A stretch of DNA of 64,000 bases from Epiperipatus broadwayi (lineage: Eukaryota; Onychophora; Udeonychophora; Euonychophora; Peripatidae), in contig JAQFVV010012423.1 in NCBI GenBank assembly GCA_028023455.1, positions 7,732,269 to 7,796,268 on the forward strand, read 5' to 3'. Below, in pieces: positions 1 through 12,700 of the stretch. Position numbers and translations under genes: made by a program. How positions within the stretch are numbered: position 1 is the first letter of the stretch; each line of letters starts with the position of its first letter. The notes beneath the pieces are model-generated. The model saw only the letters and a program-made list of their open reading frames with translations, had not been told where the DNA came from and did not search any database.

Positions 1-840
1 GAACTGTCAAATGTCTAAATACATTTATCAAGAAATAATTTTCAAAATACATCAATATACAATTAAAAATCAATAAGTTTAATTTATTTTGTTTTTATTT
101 AAATAATTTATTTTTATATGTATCAATTAAACAGATGCTTCAATAGATATAAATAAATATTAACATTTTACGATTCCTCCATTTTTGTTAATATTATAAT
201 AAAAATATAAATATATTGACAGTATACTTCAAATACTATTGTACAACAAAAGCCTGCTATGATTTTATTATTAGTAAAAAATATATAAAAATGTATAATT
301 AACCTATTTATTCAGAATACTGAATGTTTAGTATAGTAAATAGAGGGATTTGAACTTAAGATTTTCAGTCTACATTCATCTTCCACTCCATATCAAACAA
401 CCAATATGTAAATTGCTATTTCATTGAAACACAATAATGCAATTTGCTTTATATGGGATCTTCAATACATAAAGATTGAAAATATTGAATATGAATTAAA
501 ATTTTTCAATACTTATTGCACTTGTACTATTGTTAATTGCTTGATACATAATTCAGAAATAATCTAAATTAGATTTCAAATCTTGGCTATTTATAATATC
601 TTAAACAAATCTCATTATATGCACATATTCCTGATATTGCATATTGAACTTTTCTGAAATAAGATCTGTCAGTGGACTTGATCATTGATTGATTATAATT
701 TATGTTTACTGGAAATAATCAACTCTTGGTGCATAACAAATTAAACAAGTTTGAATGGTTTTTCAAAATTTTCTTCTTTATGCTTCTGCCACCTTTTTAT
801 TATACAATGTCTCCTCCACTCCTTTCTTGGATCATAACAT
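1..840. other. AT-rich sequence without recognisable features
   Basis: I see no coding exon or identifiable repeat here, only AT-rich sequence. It is probably an intron of the RBM28-like gene, because the first exon in the window starts in mid-RRM1 and so needs at least one exon further upstream. A short tRNA-like B-box around 343-355 is not supported by a fold. Confidence 0.5.
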
Positions 841-850
841 AACAAAGTAC
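841..850. repeat. Left target-site duplication of the PLE pair
   Basis: The 10-bp word AACAAAGTAC recurs exactly at 3026-3035, just outside the other arm of the PLE inverted pair. Both copies abut element sequence on the inner side and unrelated AT-rich DNA on the outer side. Confidence 0.65.
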
Positions 851-1150
851 TAAATTATTTTTCTCTTCACTAATAAAATTGTAATTATAAATATGCGACT
901 TTTTTTTTTTCGCATTAAATAGTGAAGCTATAATTTTACACTAATTTATAATAGGTTTGCTTCGAATCTCATACTCATAGCTTTGTAAATAAAGATTGTT
1001 ATGATTTATGCAAATACGTTTGAATTTTTTAATTAGTCCATTGTTTAGAGAGAGCAAAACATGCCTCTCTTCTATTAATGGCATTGATGTCATTTGCTAT
1101 ATATAAAGCTTCCTTAACTTTTTTTTTGGCATCATTTTTTTCTGTACAAA

Positions 1151-2060
1151 TTATTTAGGCAGAACTAGATTCAAATACATGGCCCGTAGCTGCTTGGTGG
1201 TCCCAGAATACTGAAGATCCTTCATTTTTATTTTTAACCCTATTGTAGTATACCTATGTTGGTAAATTCTTGTGTTCAGGTTAGCCCGAGTTTCACCATA
1301 GTATGATGCATGGCAGCCTAATTGAGGGCATACTATTTTATAGACCACATGAGGGGCTTGATCTTTTTCTGTTTTATCTTTAGAATTATTTATCAGTCGG
1401 TTAGTATTGGGAGGTGTTCTGAAGCTAAATTTAAAATTGTTAGACAATGTTTTTGCAATATTTGGTGTTACATTAGGTATGAAAGGAATTGTTAGGTATT
1501 TCATATTGTCTTTAGGCAATTTATTTCTTAGTTTTCTATAAAATATTTTTATTCTTTGATTGATTGTATTAGGTTTAAAGCCTATGTTAGTCATTTCCTT
1601 TATATATCTGTCTATATTGTTTTTCCTATCTGCTATGTATTTACATAACTGGTCGTTTCTGAATAGGAAAGCATTCATGCCTGCCCATTTATATGTGTTG
1701 GGGGTGTTAGATTTTGGGCTTGTGTAACCTCATAGGTGCAGTGGTTTAATCATCATTTTATAATCTAAGTGTGTGTTCTCTCTTTTTATTAACAAGTCTA
1801 GGTATTTTATTTCTTGTTCCTTGTTTTCCTCTGTTCTACTAAGGGTTAATCCTGAGATGGCTTGAAATTCATTTTGTATGTTAATAGTGGTGGAGGGTTT
1901 TGCTGCAATAAAAATGTCATCGACATATCGAGAGTATATGAGAGTTGGATCTGTTATAAAATATTTTGGAAGAATTTGGCTCTCGTAATGGTTTATAACA
2001 GTACTAGCAACATCTCCACTCATAGGTAGTCCCATGGGCCAACCATCATTCATAACATAC
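1151..2060 (-). pseudogene. Broken PLE reverse transcriptase / GIY-YIG protein, minus copy
   Basis: Read right to left, this is the back half of a PLE protein. First come the RT palm, with a GWPMGLPMSGD segment (motif B type), and the catalytic RYVDD box (motif C). Then follow YLDLLIKREN and the connector MNAFLFRN. Last is the start of the GIY-YIG endonuclease, CHASYYGETRANLNTRIYQH. A TGA at 1730-1732 interrupts the frame where the plus copy has CAA, so RT and endonuclease were one frame originally. A frameshift just after the IYQHRY segment (near 1240) scrambles the C terminus. The RT fingers and everything N-terminal are missing. The open frame running past 2060 to 2113 is artefactual: there the strand reads the antisense of the other arm. 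The copy is dead. Confidence 0.85.
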
Positions 2061-2088
2061 CAAGGAACAAGAAATAAAATACCTAGAC

Positions 2089-2793
2089 TTGTTAATAAAA
2101 AGAGAGAACACACATTTAGATTATAAAATGATGATTAAACCATTGCACATACAATGTTACACAAGCCCAAAATCTAACACCCCTAACACCTATAAATGGG
2201 CAGGTATGAATGCTTTCTTATTCAGAAACCACCAGTTATGTAAATACATAGTGGATAGGAAAAACAATATAGACAGATATATAAAGGAAATGACTAACAT
2301 AGGCTTTAAACCTAATACAATCAATCAAAGAATAAAAATATTTTATAGAAAACTAAGAAATAAATTGCCTAAAGACAATATGAAATACCTAACAATTCCT
2401 TTCATACCTAATGTAACACCAAATATTGCAAAAACATTGTCTAACAATTTTAAATTTAGCTTCAGAACACCTCCCAATACTAACCGACTGATAAATAATT
2501 CTAAAGATAAAACAGAAAAAGATCAAGCCCCTCATGTGGTCTATAAAATGGCATGCCCTCAATTAGGCTGCCATGCATCATACTATGGTGAAACTCAGGC
2601 TAACCTGAACACAAGAATTTACCAACATAGGTATGTCTACAATAGGGTTAAAAATAAAAATGAAGGATCTTCAGTATTCTGGGACCACCAAGCAACTACG
2701 GGCCGTGTATTTGAACCCAGTTCTGCCCAAATAATTTGTACAGAAAAAAAAAAAATGACGCCAAAAGAAAAGTTAAGGAAGCTTTATATATAG
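2089..2793 (+). CDS. PLE GIY-YIG endonuclease fragment, plus copy
   Basis: This 234-residue open frame is the C-terminal end of a Penelope-like protein, lacking all RT catalytic motifs. Residues 1-60 match the connector of the inverted copy. The GIY-YIG nuclease core sits near residues 156-181 (CPQLGC, then YYGET and an Arg in NTRIYQHR). It is followed by an FWDHQATTGRVFEP segment and a Lys-rich tail ending KLRKLYI. In PLEs this nuclease nicks target DNA for target-primed reverse transcription. The frame is open only because it is a truncated 5' end; no promoter or start context is evident and the first ATG is incidental. It is best read as a non-functional remnant that has stayed intact longer than its inverted partner. 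Confidence 0.8.
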   Translation: MLIKRENTHLDYKMMIKPLHIQCYTSPKSNTPNTYKWAGMNAFLFRNHQLCKYIVDRKNNIDRYIKEMTNIGFKPNTINQRIKIFYRKLRNKLPKDNMKYLTIPFIPNVTPNIAKTLSNNFKFSFRTPPNTNRLINNSKDKTEKDQAPHVVYKMACPQLGCHASYYGETQANLNTRIYQHRYVYNRVKNKNEGSSVFWDHQATTGRVFEPSSAQIICTEKKKMTPKEKLRKLYI

Positions 2794-3025
2794 CAAATGA
2801 CATCACTGCCATTAATAGAAGAGAGGCATGTTTTGCTCTCTCTAAACAATGGACTAATTAAAAATTCAAACGCATTTGCATAAATCATAACAATCTTTAT
2901 TTACAAAGCTATGAGTATGAGATTCGAACATGAAATCTCGAAAGCGCTAAGCAAACCTATTATAAATTAGTGTAAAATTATAGCTTCACTATTTAATACG
3001 AAAAAAAAAGTCGCATATTTATAAT

Positions 3026-3035
3026 AACAAAGTAC
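3026..3035. repeat. Right target-site duplication of the PLE pair
   Basis: Second copy of the 10-bp word seen at 841-850, immediately outside the 3' end of the plus-strand PLE copy. Confidence 0.65.
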
Positions 3036-3713
3036 CTAATATAACATAATGAAAAACAATACATTCTATTAAAGTAATGCACAAACAGTTTTGGCAACTT
3101 TTTTTTCATAGTAAACTTAAAGCATGATGCTTTTATGTGCAATATTGCACATTATATTAGTAAATTATTAATCTTTTTATTGTGGGCATTCTGCATATTT
3201 ATGTGCTTATTTTCTATGCTAAGGAAGCTAATTAAATATTACCTTAATGTATAATTTTTAATCGAAAGCTAATTAATTAAATTATATTTGATTTAATTAT
3301 ATCTTGTTTATCACTTGCGTACCCTGTGAGATTTAATACATTGATTGAGTGGCAATCTCAAGTTAAATAATTCTGAACCGACTTTAAACGGATCTCCCCA
3401 AAAAATCTCTTTTATTTGAATTAGGTTGAATCTGTTGTTTGTATAATCAAATGTTGTATGTTCTTCCAAGCAATTAACTGAATGATTGTTATATATCACA
3501 TGCATGCTTATGAATTACTACAATTATAGAGGTTTATCATTACAGGGAGCCTTTTATTTGCAATTATTAAAGATTTATTTTTAAAAAAAGGGAAATTGAT
3601 TAATTAAATTAGCATTTGCTTTTATTTAATTTTTACTTTTATAATTTCAAAGAAAGATCTTTTTTTTTTTGTTAATTAATTTATATAAAAAAATGTTTTC
3701 ATTTTTATTTTAG
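3036..3713. other. Intron sequence upstream of first visible exon
   Basis: AT-rich, with no repeat or coding segment that I recognise. It ends in a T-rich tract and an AG acceptor directly before the exon at 3714. The missing front half of RRM1 is not found here. Confidence 0.55.
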
Positions 3714-3759
3714 ATACTGCGCAAAACAGGGGTTTTGGTTATGTAACTTATGTGAGTAG
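3714..3759 (+). CDS. RBM28-like exon: RRM1 RNP1 strand
   Basis: 46 nt, phase 1 in and phase 2 out, between a T-rich AG acceptor and a GTAAGT donor. It encodes TAQNRGFGYVTYVS, the RNP1 motif on beta-strand 3 of RRM1, whose aromatic residues contact RNA. Beta-1, helix 1 and beta-2 must come from upstream exons. Its AG end completes a Ser codon with the T of the next exon. Confidence 0.85.
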
Positions 3760-6700
3760 GTAAGTTTATATATAAAGATATTTAATGATGGAGATGTTTA
3801 TTGTCTAATGTTTAAACCTGTGACATTGAATTATTCAATATTATCCATTGTTTATATTGCTCGCTGATAATTATATTTGTTAAATATTTTAAAAATATTT
3901 AAAATTATTTATGAAAATAATCATTTAGAACTCTGTGAGTAATGTATTTTATTTTATTATGAAAGAAGACTCTGAATCTAATAAATCAGATAGAAAGGTC
4001 TATTGATGAAATTGCTTATAATGTTTTTATAACCACTAAACATCACATGATCTCCATTCTTTATGCTTACACAAGCTGTTTACATAGAGGCTAAACTCTC
4101 CATACAGTAGCACTATTCAGTGCAAGCCAGAGTTTGGATGCAAGAAAGTTTGTGCATAAAATCCCTATCTAGTGCCTACTCATCCTGTGAGGAGTCTTGG
4201 ATCTGAGAGCATTGCACCTAACCACATGCTATAAACTAGTCTGGGAATATTGGATGAATAGGCACTAGATGGGGATTTTATGCACAAACTTTTTACATTC
4301 ATTGATTACTCTGGCTTGTACTGAATGGCACTACTGTATGGAGAGTTTAACCTCTGTGTAAACAGCTTGTGTAAGCATAAGGAATGGTGATCATATAGAC
4401 ACCAAAAAGTATGGATGCTGAACTGAGTTCAGATCTATACAACTATACAAGCTAATGAGCTTGAATTTAAAGCATTTTTGTATTTTCATTTTGACTCAAA
4501 GCTTTATAGTTAGCTAATAAGGTAAAAGGTGGCTGCTGGAGGGTTGCATTAGATTTTAAGATCAAGGTTTAGTGCTCTCAGATCCAAGGCTCCTCACTGA
4601 TGAAAGCCGCAAGCTAGAAAACTAGGCTGGGGATATTGGATGAGTAGGCACCATATGGGAATTTTATGCACAAACCTTTTTGTATCCATTTATTACTCTG
4701 ACTTGCACTGAGTGACACTACTGTATGGAGAGTTTAGCTTCTGTGTAAATGTTTTTGTTAGTTATTTTTTTATACTTTTAATGAGAGTCATATCAAGTGT
4801 TCATTTCATTTAAAGAACTACAGGACTTTTTGATGTAAATTTTTTTATTAAAAATTATATCTTTTTATTTTTTTTATAATGATTATTGAGAACCTTTGGA
4901 TAAAGAATATTTGATCTTTACTATGCTTTGAAATTTTAACATCTATTAAGAGAATACTATTTAGTAAAATTGTTCTAAGACCTCTGGTAGAAATGACGGT
5001 AAGCTGATAATAAAAATTAAATCTATATGTACTGGTTAATTTGGTCTCATGATTGCTCAAACAAAGAAATTATTTGAACTAACTTCATAATAACTGTTCC
5101 TTAATTAATGATTATTGTTAAGATTTATAATATAGGGAGCATACCAATAGCTTTTATTAATAAGTTTCGAAGAGAATTCTCATCCTCAGACCGATCAGTT
5201 GCGAGCTTTTGACCCATGTCAGTGGGGAGCTAGAACATTCAGACACTAGATCTAAAATATCAACTCAAAAGTGAGTACTTATCTAATACATAACTATTAA
5301 GTAAAAATCTGAAATTTTTAGACACCTAATATCTTAAAATCCAACTATCTACCTTTAATAGTTACGTATTAGATAAGTGCTGGCTTTTTGAATTGCTATT
5401 TTAGATCTAGGGTCTGAATGTTCTAGTTCCTCAAACTTGGAGAGACCTTCATCCTGCAGTGGATTGATAATGGTTGATGATGATGATAAGCCAAAATCTC
5501 TAAACCGATCTGAGGATGGAAATAATTATAGATAGAGATTTTATAGGCTTTCTCTTCAGCATTTATCAACAAAGGCTTCTTAGAGCTATTGGTATGTTCC
5601 CCATATTACATTTCTGTAATACAAGCTTAAAAAGCAAAGTCACCTGATATATGACTTGCTTTATTGATTGTTAAGATTATTCTGACTTACTTAGGAAAAA
5701 TTGTGATTGCCTCGAAGGCAAAGTGAGCCTTACCATTTGATATTTGTTTCTAATTTCACAAAACACCCAATAATTCAGGCACAATTAATTTCCAGCACAA
5801 AAATAAATAATATTGTGTACACCATTATAAGAGACATGTTTGCCTTGCACTTTCCTCATCAGAGGTAAATTTACCAATGTTTAGACTGTCTATCTTTTCC
5901 AGAATAGATATTGTAAATTTGCTTAAGTATTTTCTGTAATATTTAAGAGAGTTTGACCTCAGAATATAATTTCTCTCATCAAGATGAACTTGAAGAAAAT
6001 TTGGATGTATCCCTTATTTCCTTGATGACAATGAAGTGAAGAAAGGTTGTAATGATATATCTTTAAGAGTCATGATTATATTAAAATAAATCTGAATAAA
6101 CTTTTTTATAAGAAATCATGAAATGTATAAATAATATGTTCTTATATTATCAATTGAAAACATAACTCTATATTTGTGTTTTATAAATTAATTTGGATTT
6201 TTGCTTTTAAATTCTTAAATCGTTCCAGATTTTGCAGATTCAAAAAACAAAAGCAATCCTATTTTTTATCTACCAAAAAAAAAAAGAGATTCAACTTCTT
6301 CAAACTCTAAGAAAAAATATATTTCAGAGATTTATTCGATTACAGATTTAAGCAAATGAATGAAGATTCTTAATATCAAATGAAGATGATCATATTATTC
6401 AAAATTAATTAGTAAAATCAAATTTCCTGAGTTATAGAAATAAAAATTCAAATGAATTCAAATATATTAATTTTGTAAGAATTTTTACTATCATATTGTT
6501 ATTTAGTAAATTACAAGCTAATTGTAATGTAGAATTAATCTTAGGTCATCATATTATTTTGGTTGAAATTGGTCTCCTTTTAATATTGTTTCAACTCACA
6601 TTTTTATCTATAACAATCATTACGGAGTCATTAATTGTACTATGGTTATCTGTCTAGAAAATCTTTATTGAAAGGAAATATTTGACACATTTTTTCCCAT

Positions 6701-9700
6701 CAAACCTCTACTAATTCATCTACTTCTTGCTCTTTATTTCTATAATTATTTTTGCAACCGTCATCCAATCTATAACTTTATATTTCTTCCCACTCTTATT
6801 GTTTTAATGTTAGTAGTAACAATAAACTAATAAATGATCACTTTTTTGCAGCTGGATGACTGCTCCTTATGATGGTTATTATTAATATTGTTTTTAAATG
6901 TGATAGTTTAAGTTCTGTTATTAAAAGTTTTTTTTTTTATGGATATCTGTAGCATGTTTCTAGAGCTAAGGTTTTAATTAATCTCCATCAATTAAAATTG
7001 AAAGTAAAAGATTATTAACAGTAAACATAATAATCCCAAAAGCAACAATATAGGATTTGAGTTTTGCTAATCTGTTTGTTGACTGAATTAATCAAAGAAA
7101 GATCTTTTGAATACTATTTGCTATAATTTGGGAATGAATATACTTTTTATTCAGTGATTAAAATAATATATATGCAAAAACACAAATATATTAACTATAG
7201 AGATGTAGCAAAAAGTAAAATGATCTCAGATTACTTTATGAACAGCTTCCAATGGTAAATTAAATAAAATGAAAACACATGTCTCAACTATACTGTGTGA
7301 ATCCTTGCATACTATGCTTAATTGAATTATCACCCCAGTATATTACATAGTTTTGATGAAATGCTTACAAAAGCTCACATCAGTTATATATTATTAATAG
7401 AATAAAAATAGAAATAATCGCTACATTTATCATTGCTATAAAAAACAAAATTTTGTGTTCTGATTGATAATAAATTTAAATTAATTGTTATTTTTTTTGA
7501 GTTGTCTACATTTTCCTTTGAAGCAGAATATGCCAACTGCTTCTAAGTCCAAGTTTTTGTGTGAAGATAAAATAACTGTTCTATCTTATTGCCAATGTAT
7601 TGGTTTGTCAGTGCAAATTATAATTTTTAATAAAATGAAACAATTTTTACAAATAAATACGTAAATAAAAACAAATAAATTGTAATAGTTTATTAAAATA
7701 TCTTTTGGAAATGCTTTTTAATAGCATTGAATATGTGTTTACATTTGCTTTCATTATTTTAACATATATTTTTTTATTACTATAATTTGTTTTATTTTTT
7801 ACTTTCATTCTTTATTGTTTGTTTTTTTGTCACTTAGTGATGATGCTGAAAAAGCTATCACTGAAATTCATAGAATAAAAGGTAGACCAGTAAAAGTACT
7901 TTATGCTGATAAAAAGATGTTAAAGAGAGTGAAAGAAAAAAAGAAAGAAGCTATATCTCCTACTAAAGCAGGTAAAATTGTAATTTGTTATAGTTTTAAG
8001 TTTTATTTATATTAATTAATATAAGAATTATATATATTTTTATAAGCATCTAAACAAATTCTGTATGTAATCAAAGTATATTTTTATTGTTCATGGTTAA
8101 TTGATGCTGGAAAAAGGCAATGAATATTGAATTTATGAATAAGTGGAACCAGATTCTCATAGAAATTACATGAACCTGATGAAACTATGGCAGATTAGTT
8201 TTGTTTATTGAAATAAATACTTTTATATAATAGTACTGTATTCATATCTAATTTTTCATAAATATTTTTTTAATATAGGAATTTTAGGTGCTAGTTACAC
8301 GTGTATTTTACCTAGTGGTGGCTACCATTCGCATACCAAAGTTGACTAAAATAATCTAATTTTATAAGTTTAATTTTCTCTTTCATAAAAAATCAAATTG
8401 TTTAGTGAAAATGTAACAGATCAGTTCTAGTCTCCTGATTGCTAAGTTTCCTATTCATCATCATCAAAAACTGTAGAAATTTGTCTCTTTAAAAACATTA
8501 GTCAGATTTCTTCTCCCAATTGTTTTTTTTCACATCTTTAGCTTTCATTTATAATTTCTCTATTTTTAAGTATATATCCATTTCCTTTTCATCAATAACT
8601 GATCTTATTTTCTTTATTTTTTCAACACTTCTAAAATGCTAATCTTGTTTTTCCCACTAATCTTTTTCATTTTCTAAATTAAATCTTAAAACCATTCTAT
8701 TTTTCCTTTTTCTAATTGCCCCTTTTATAATCCAAATACTCTAAATAAAACATTTAACAAATCTCTTAAGTCTAATTTTAATTGATTCAGAATAATTTTC
8801 TATTCTTATTAAAAACTTAGCTTAGTCATTACAATTTACTTAATTTTTATTTTATTTCAATTATCTGTTGTTCATTTTTCCAAATATTTAAGTGCTAATT
8901 TATTCTTCCAAAACTTAATTTAATCATTTCTTCTTATCATCTGTTTTCATTAATTGCGCATTATCATCTTTACATTTAATGTAATGTACTTTCTTACTCC
9001 TAATGCTAATTTCGTTCTTATCAAAATAACAATCATTTAACAGCTCATTTAAATATAAGTGAAACAGGAGAAAGATAATTTTGTAACATGTTATAACCTA
9101 TATCAAATGCATAATGATTCTAAAATAATACCCCTTTATTTAGTACATGAATATCAAGATTATTACTTCAGAAAGATTATATGATGTCAATGCTAAATAT
9201 TTAACAGCTAATATTTATTTATAGGTTTATTAACATTTTAGTATATTCGAAAAATATTGCAGCAACCTAAACAATTTATTATAAAAATTACCAAAATTAT
9301 TATTATTTACATTCAAATTATGTTTTTCTGTTTAAATAAATATTTTTAATTTCAGTCGATAATAGTATGCATTTCATTCATAATTAATATTAATTAAATT
9401 AGTGCTTGATTGCAATTGCATATATAAATACAAATAGGTTTAAGTACTAATGTTTTAATAAAGAAGAACTTAAAAATATGTGTCTATCTTATTTATTTTC
9501 AGATTTCCCCGAAGTTACCAAAATAAAAAACATAAAGCAAATAAAAAGATTATGTTCTTCAAGAAAACCACGTTTAGTTATAAGGAATCTTTCTTTTAAG
9601 GTAATTATGTATAGAATACATTTAAAATTATAGTATTTAATTTTTATTTACAAAAAAATAAAGTTTTTGAGATTAGTGGGGTTTTTTTTTACTTATAACA

Positions 9701-12700
9701 GTATCAGAGCCATTCTTGATGACATTCAGCCAAAATTCTAAATTGATTTTTTGCTTTTTTTAAATGATAATTTCTAATATCACTTTTTTCCCCTGTGAAA
9801 TCTGATTATATTAAATAATTATTAATTATAGAAATTAATTATGCTTAATTTATTGTAAAATGTTAAATTATTTATTAACCTTAAATAGTATCACAGTAAT
9901 TTATAAATTTAAATATATTAAGATGTTAGATCCTTAAAGTAGTATAATTGATTGCTGTATTTACATTTCTTGTGTTTCATTCTGGAACTAGCGTTCTAAT
10001 GTGAAAGTATCAATTTTTATAGTTTTTTTTCTACATCAAATACAAAAACCTTTGCTAAGAGCTAGTTTTTTTATTAACAATTAAATTTATTAATAATAAT
10101 AATCAAAAGCTGTGATTTCACAATTTATACAAATTATAGCTATTTGATTATACCAGAACTTTTTTTTTTACAAAGAGAAAAAGTGAGAAAAGATGTAACA
10201 TTAATATATATGCTTTCAATATATAGTTTTTACAAGAAAATTAAATATAGAGATTATTATCTAACAAAAATCCTTTAAAGATATATATTTGAATCTACAG
10301 TAAAACAAAAGAGGGATATATACTGAGCAAAAATGTAATAATACACATTGAATGAAAATGAGAATAATAGACATTACAAAAGAAATATATTTTTCTTTTT
10401 CTTCTTCCTTTTCTTATGTATTAATTTCTATTTTTACATATACCATTTACAATTTTTTTAAACACTTCAATAATGCTATTTTTATATGAAAACTTTATTC
10501 TTATGATTTCGACTGCCCTGCAGTCATCATCAGAGCTCTTTACAATCCTATTTCTAAAAACCAACTGACAAAATTTTCAAAATAATAAATAAAAATTTTG
10601 AAAATTTTGTCAGGTTGGTTTTTAGATATAGGATTGTAAAGAGCTCTCATAATGACTGCAGGACAGCCGAAATTGTACGAATAAAATTTGGATATAAAAA
10701 ATAGTATTGTTGAAGTGTTTAAGAAAGTTGTAAATGGTACGATATGTTAATTATAAAATATCAATAATCACCCTTATAATGTGATTTTTGATGTAGAGAT
10801 ATATCTAATCATAACTGTATGATCATATGTTGATTTAGAGAAAAATTATGCATAAAATTTAAAGATAAATTATCTATTTAATATACAAAATAGATGTCAT
10901 TGCTTTTTAATAAGATATCTTTCTATCTTTTGGTAGAACTTTAGGTCTCCATTAATTGGTTATGGAAAAAACAATGCCTTTGTATTGAGTTAATCTTTAT
11001 CTTAATATTTCTTCAGTTTTCAAATTAGCTAATCAATTATGAATAAGATATTTTGTTGGTTGTACTAAGTCTTCATTCTGGACGTCTTTCTTTTGGAATG
11101 AAATACCAAAATTTGAGAAAATTACAACCTTGTATGAATTAAAATTATTTGGCTTATGTATGTGCTGAATTGTGCAGTCAGTCTTATGATTACTGAAGGA
11201 ACTGATAATTTAGGGGGAAAATATAGCCAAATGGAGCAGGTTATTAATTAATGATTAGGTTTAGATTTAATTACACAGCTTGGACAAAGCAATAGAATCA
11301 CTTGCTATATTAGCATTATATTTTTCATAACATGTAACATAAAAGTGGAAATGTCTTTGAGTTTGATAAGATTGTGAGAAAATGTATGAAATCTTCCTGA
11401 GTTTAAAAAAAAAGTTTATGATGAGTAAATGGAATTATTTTTGTGTTCTAAAATGCTGAGTTCTTTATTGATTATAATGCATTAATTAATGGACAAATTT
11501 GTTACAATCAAATCAGTTCTTGCTATTTGGAATTTATAGAAATTGTAAAGGATTGTAATTAAAAACACACAATCACAATGGAATAAAATTACCACAGAAA
11601 TAATACCCATTTGGATTGTTTAATGTTTATCAGGACAAGCCATTATGAGCTTATTATAAACTAAACTTTTTTGTTAGAGCTTTCATTTTTAAATGCTGTT
11701 ATTATTGGACAGTAAATGATTTGAAGCATGTCTTATGATTTGATAAGTTATTAATATTTTTCCAATTATTGGAAGAGTTAACAATTGATCACCATCAAGC
11801 ATTTCAATTAAAATATCTTCTCCCAACTGTAAAATATTTATGATAGTGATAGATGCATCTCAACTATAAAGGATTCAAATATTTTGGAAAGTAAATTCTT
11901 TTCATAGTACAAATATTGTTTTTAGACAATTTTGTCATCTTTTCAATAATTGAGGGATATGAATATGATGTCACCTATTTTTCATGATCTAGACAATGTT
12001 TAAATATATAATTCTTTATTACATAGAATACATGTTTTTTTTAGTAAAAATGGTGACTTCTTAATTTTTCTACTAAAAGAATCAAAGCTCTGCTCATGAA
12101 TTGTATAATTTTTGTCTATCTGCATTACACAAGTCATCTTGGTATGCTTAGTGGGCAAATATTTCTACTAGACAGTTATTATTTAAAGTAATGTTATGAT
12201 GATCAAGTTTATTAAAAATGCAAATAATTTTCATACTTTTCTGAAAGATATTTACAGCAACTTTTTATATAATTATAACAGAAGCGTTTAGGCTTTTTTT
12301 TTTTTGTTAATTAGGTGCTCAATCCAAGGTATTAACAGAGTCCACAATGTGTATAGAAGAATGACTTTCAGATATGAAATTAACTATGAATAATTAATAT
12401 TCAGTGCTCCATGAAAAGAATGACTTGCTTTCTTGGAGGATAAGATTTTGATTTGTCAAAGCTAGATATTATTTTGAAATGAAACATTCTTTTCTTTGTT
12501 GATTTTAATTTTTTCTCTTTCCATTTTTTTTTACCTTATTTTTCATAATTACTGAAGTTAATATAATGCCCATATGCATTGAATCTTCATGCCATTGGTA
12601 TACTAACTGTGACAAAGTGATTGTGTGTTTATACAACTACATTTTCATACTTTAATTTATGGGCATTTCAATTTTTTTCATTTTCCTATCTTCAACATTG

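Larger units (their letters stand above)
841..3035. mobile_element. Head-to-head pair of Penelope-like element (PLE) copies
   Basis: A minus-strand copy (about 851-2060) and a plus-strand copy (about 2061-3025) of one PLE meet at their truncated 5' ends and form a giant imperfect inverted repeat. Each carries the C-terminal part of the PLE protein, including the GIY-YIG endonuclease; the minus copy also reaches back into the reverse transcriptase (YVDD). The composite is bounded by the 10-bp direct repeat AACAAAGTAC at 841-850 and 3026-3035, read here as a target-site duplication. The left copy has about 35 bp more 3' sequence than the right. The plus copy contains about 20 bp near 2930-2950 that the minus copy lacks. 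Inverted partial copies are known for Penelope elements, which makes one insertion event plausible. The element lies in or beside the 5' intron region of the RBM28-like gene. Confidence 0.85.
3760..7837. other. 4.1-kb intron carrying repeat families A and B
   Basis: The left part holds two family A palindromic repeats and one family B repeat (listed separately). The stretch 5666-7837 is AT-rich with no element that I can identify. It ends in a T-rich tract and a CACTTAG acceptor. Confidence 0.6.

Noticed and set aside
340-400. tRNA-like B-box (GGATTTGAACTT) on the left edge
   Set aside because: No cloverleaf with paired acceptor and anticodon stems could be drawn around it; probably chance or an old tRNA-derived repeat.
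2089-2793. Independent host GIY-YIG nuclease gene
   Set aside because: It is colinear with the inverted PLE copy and lies within one target duplication, so it is element-derived.
8460-9060. Minus-strand coding element
   Set aside because: Only a T/C bias supports it; the reverse translation gave no recognisable block, so no element is claimed.
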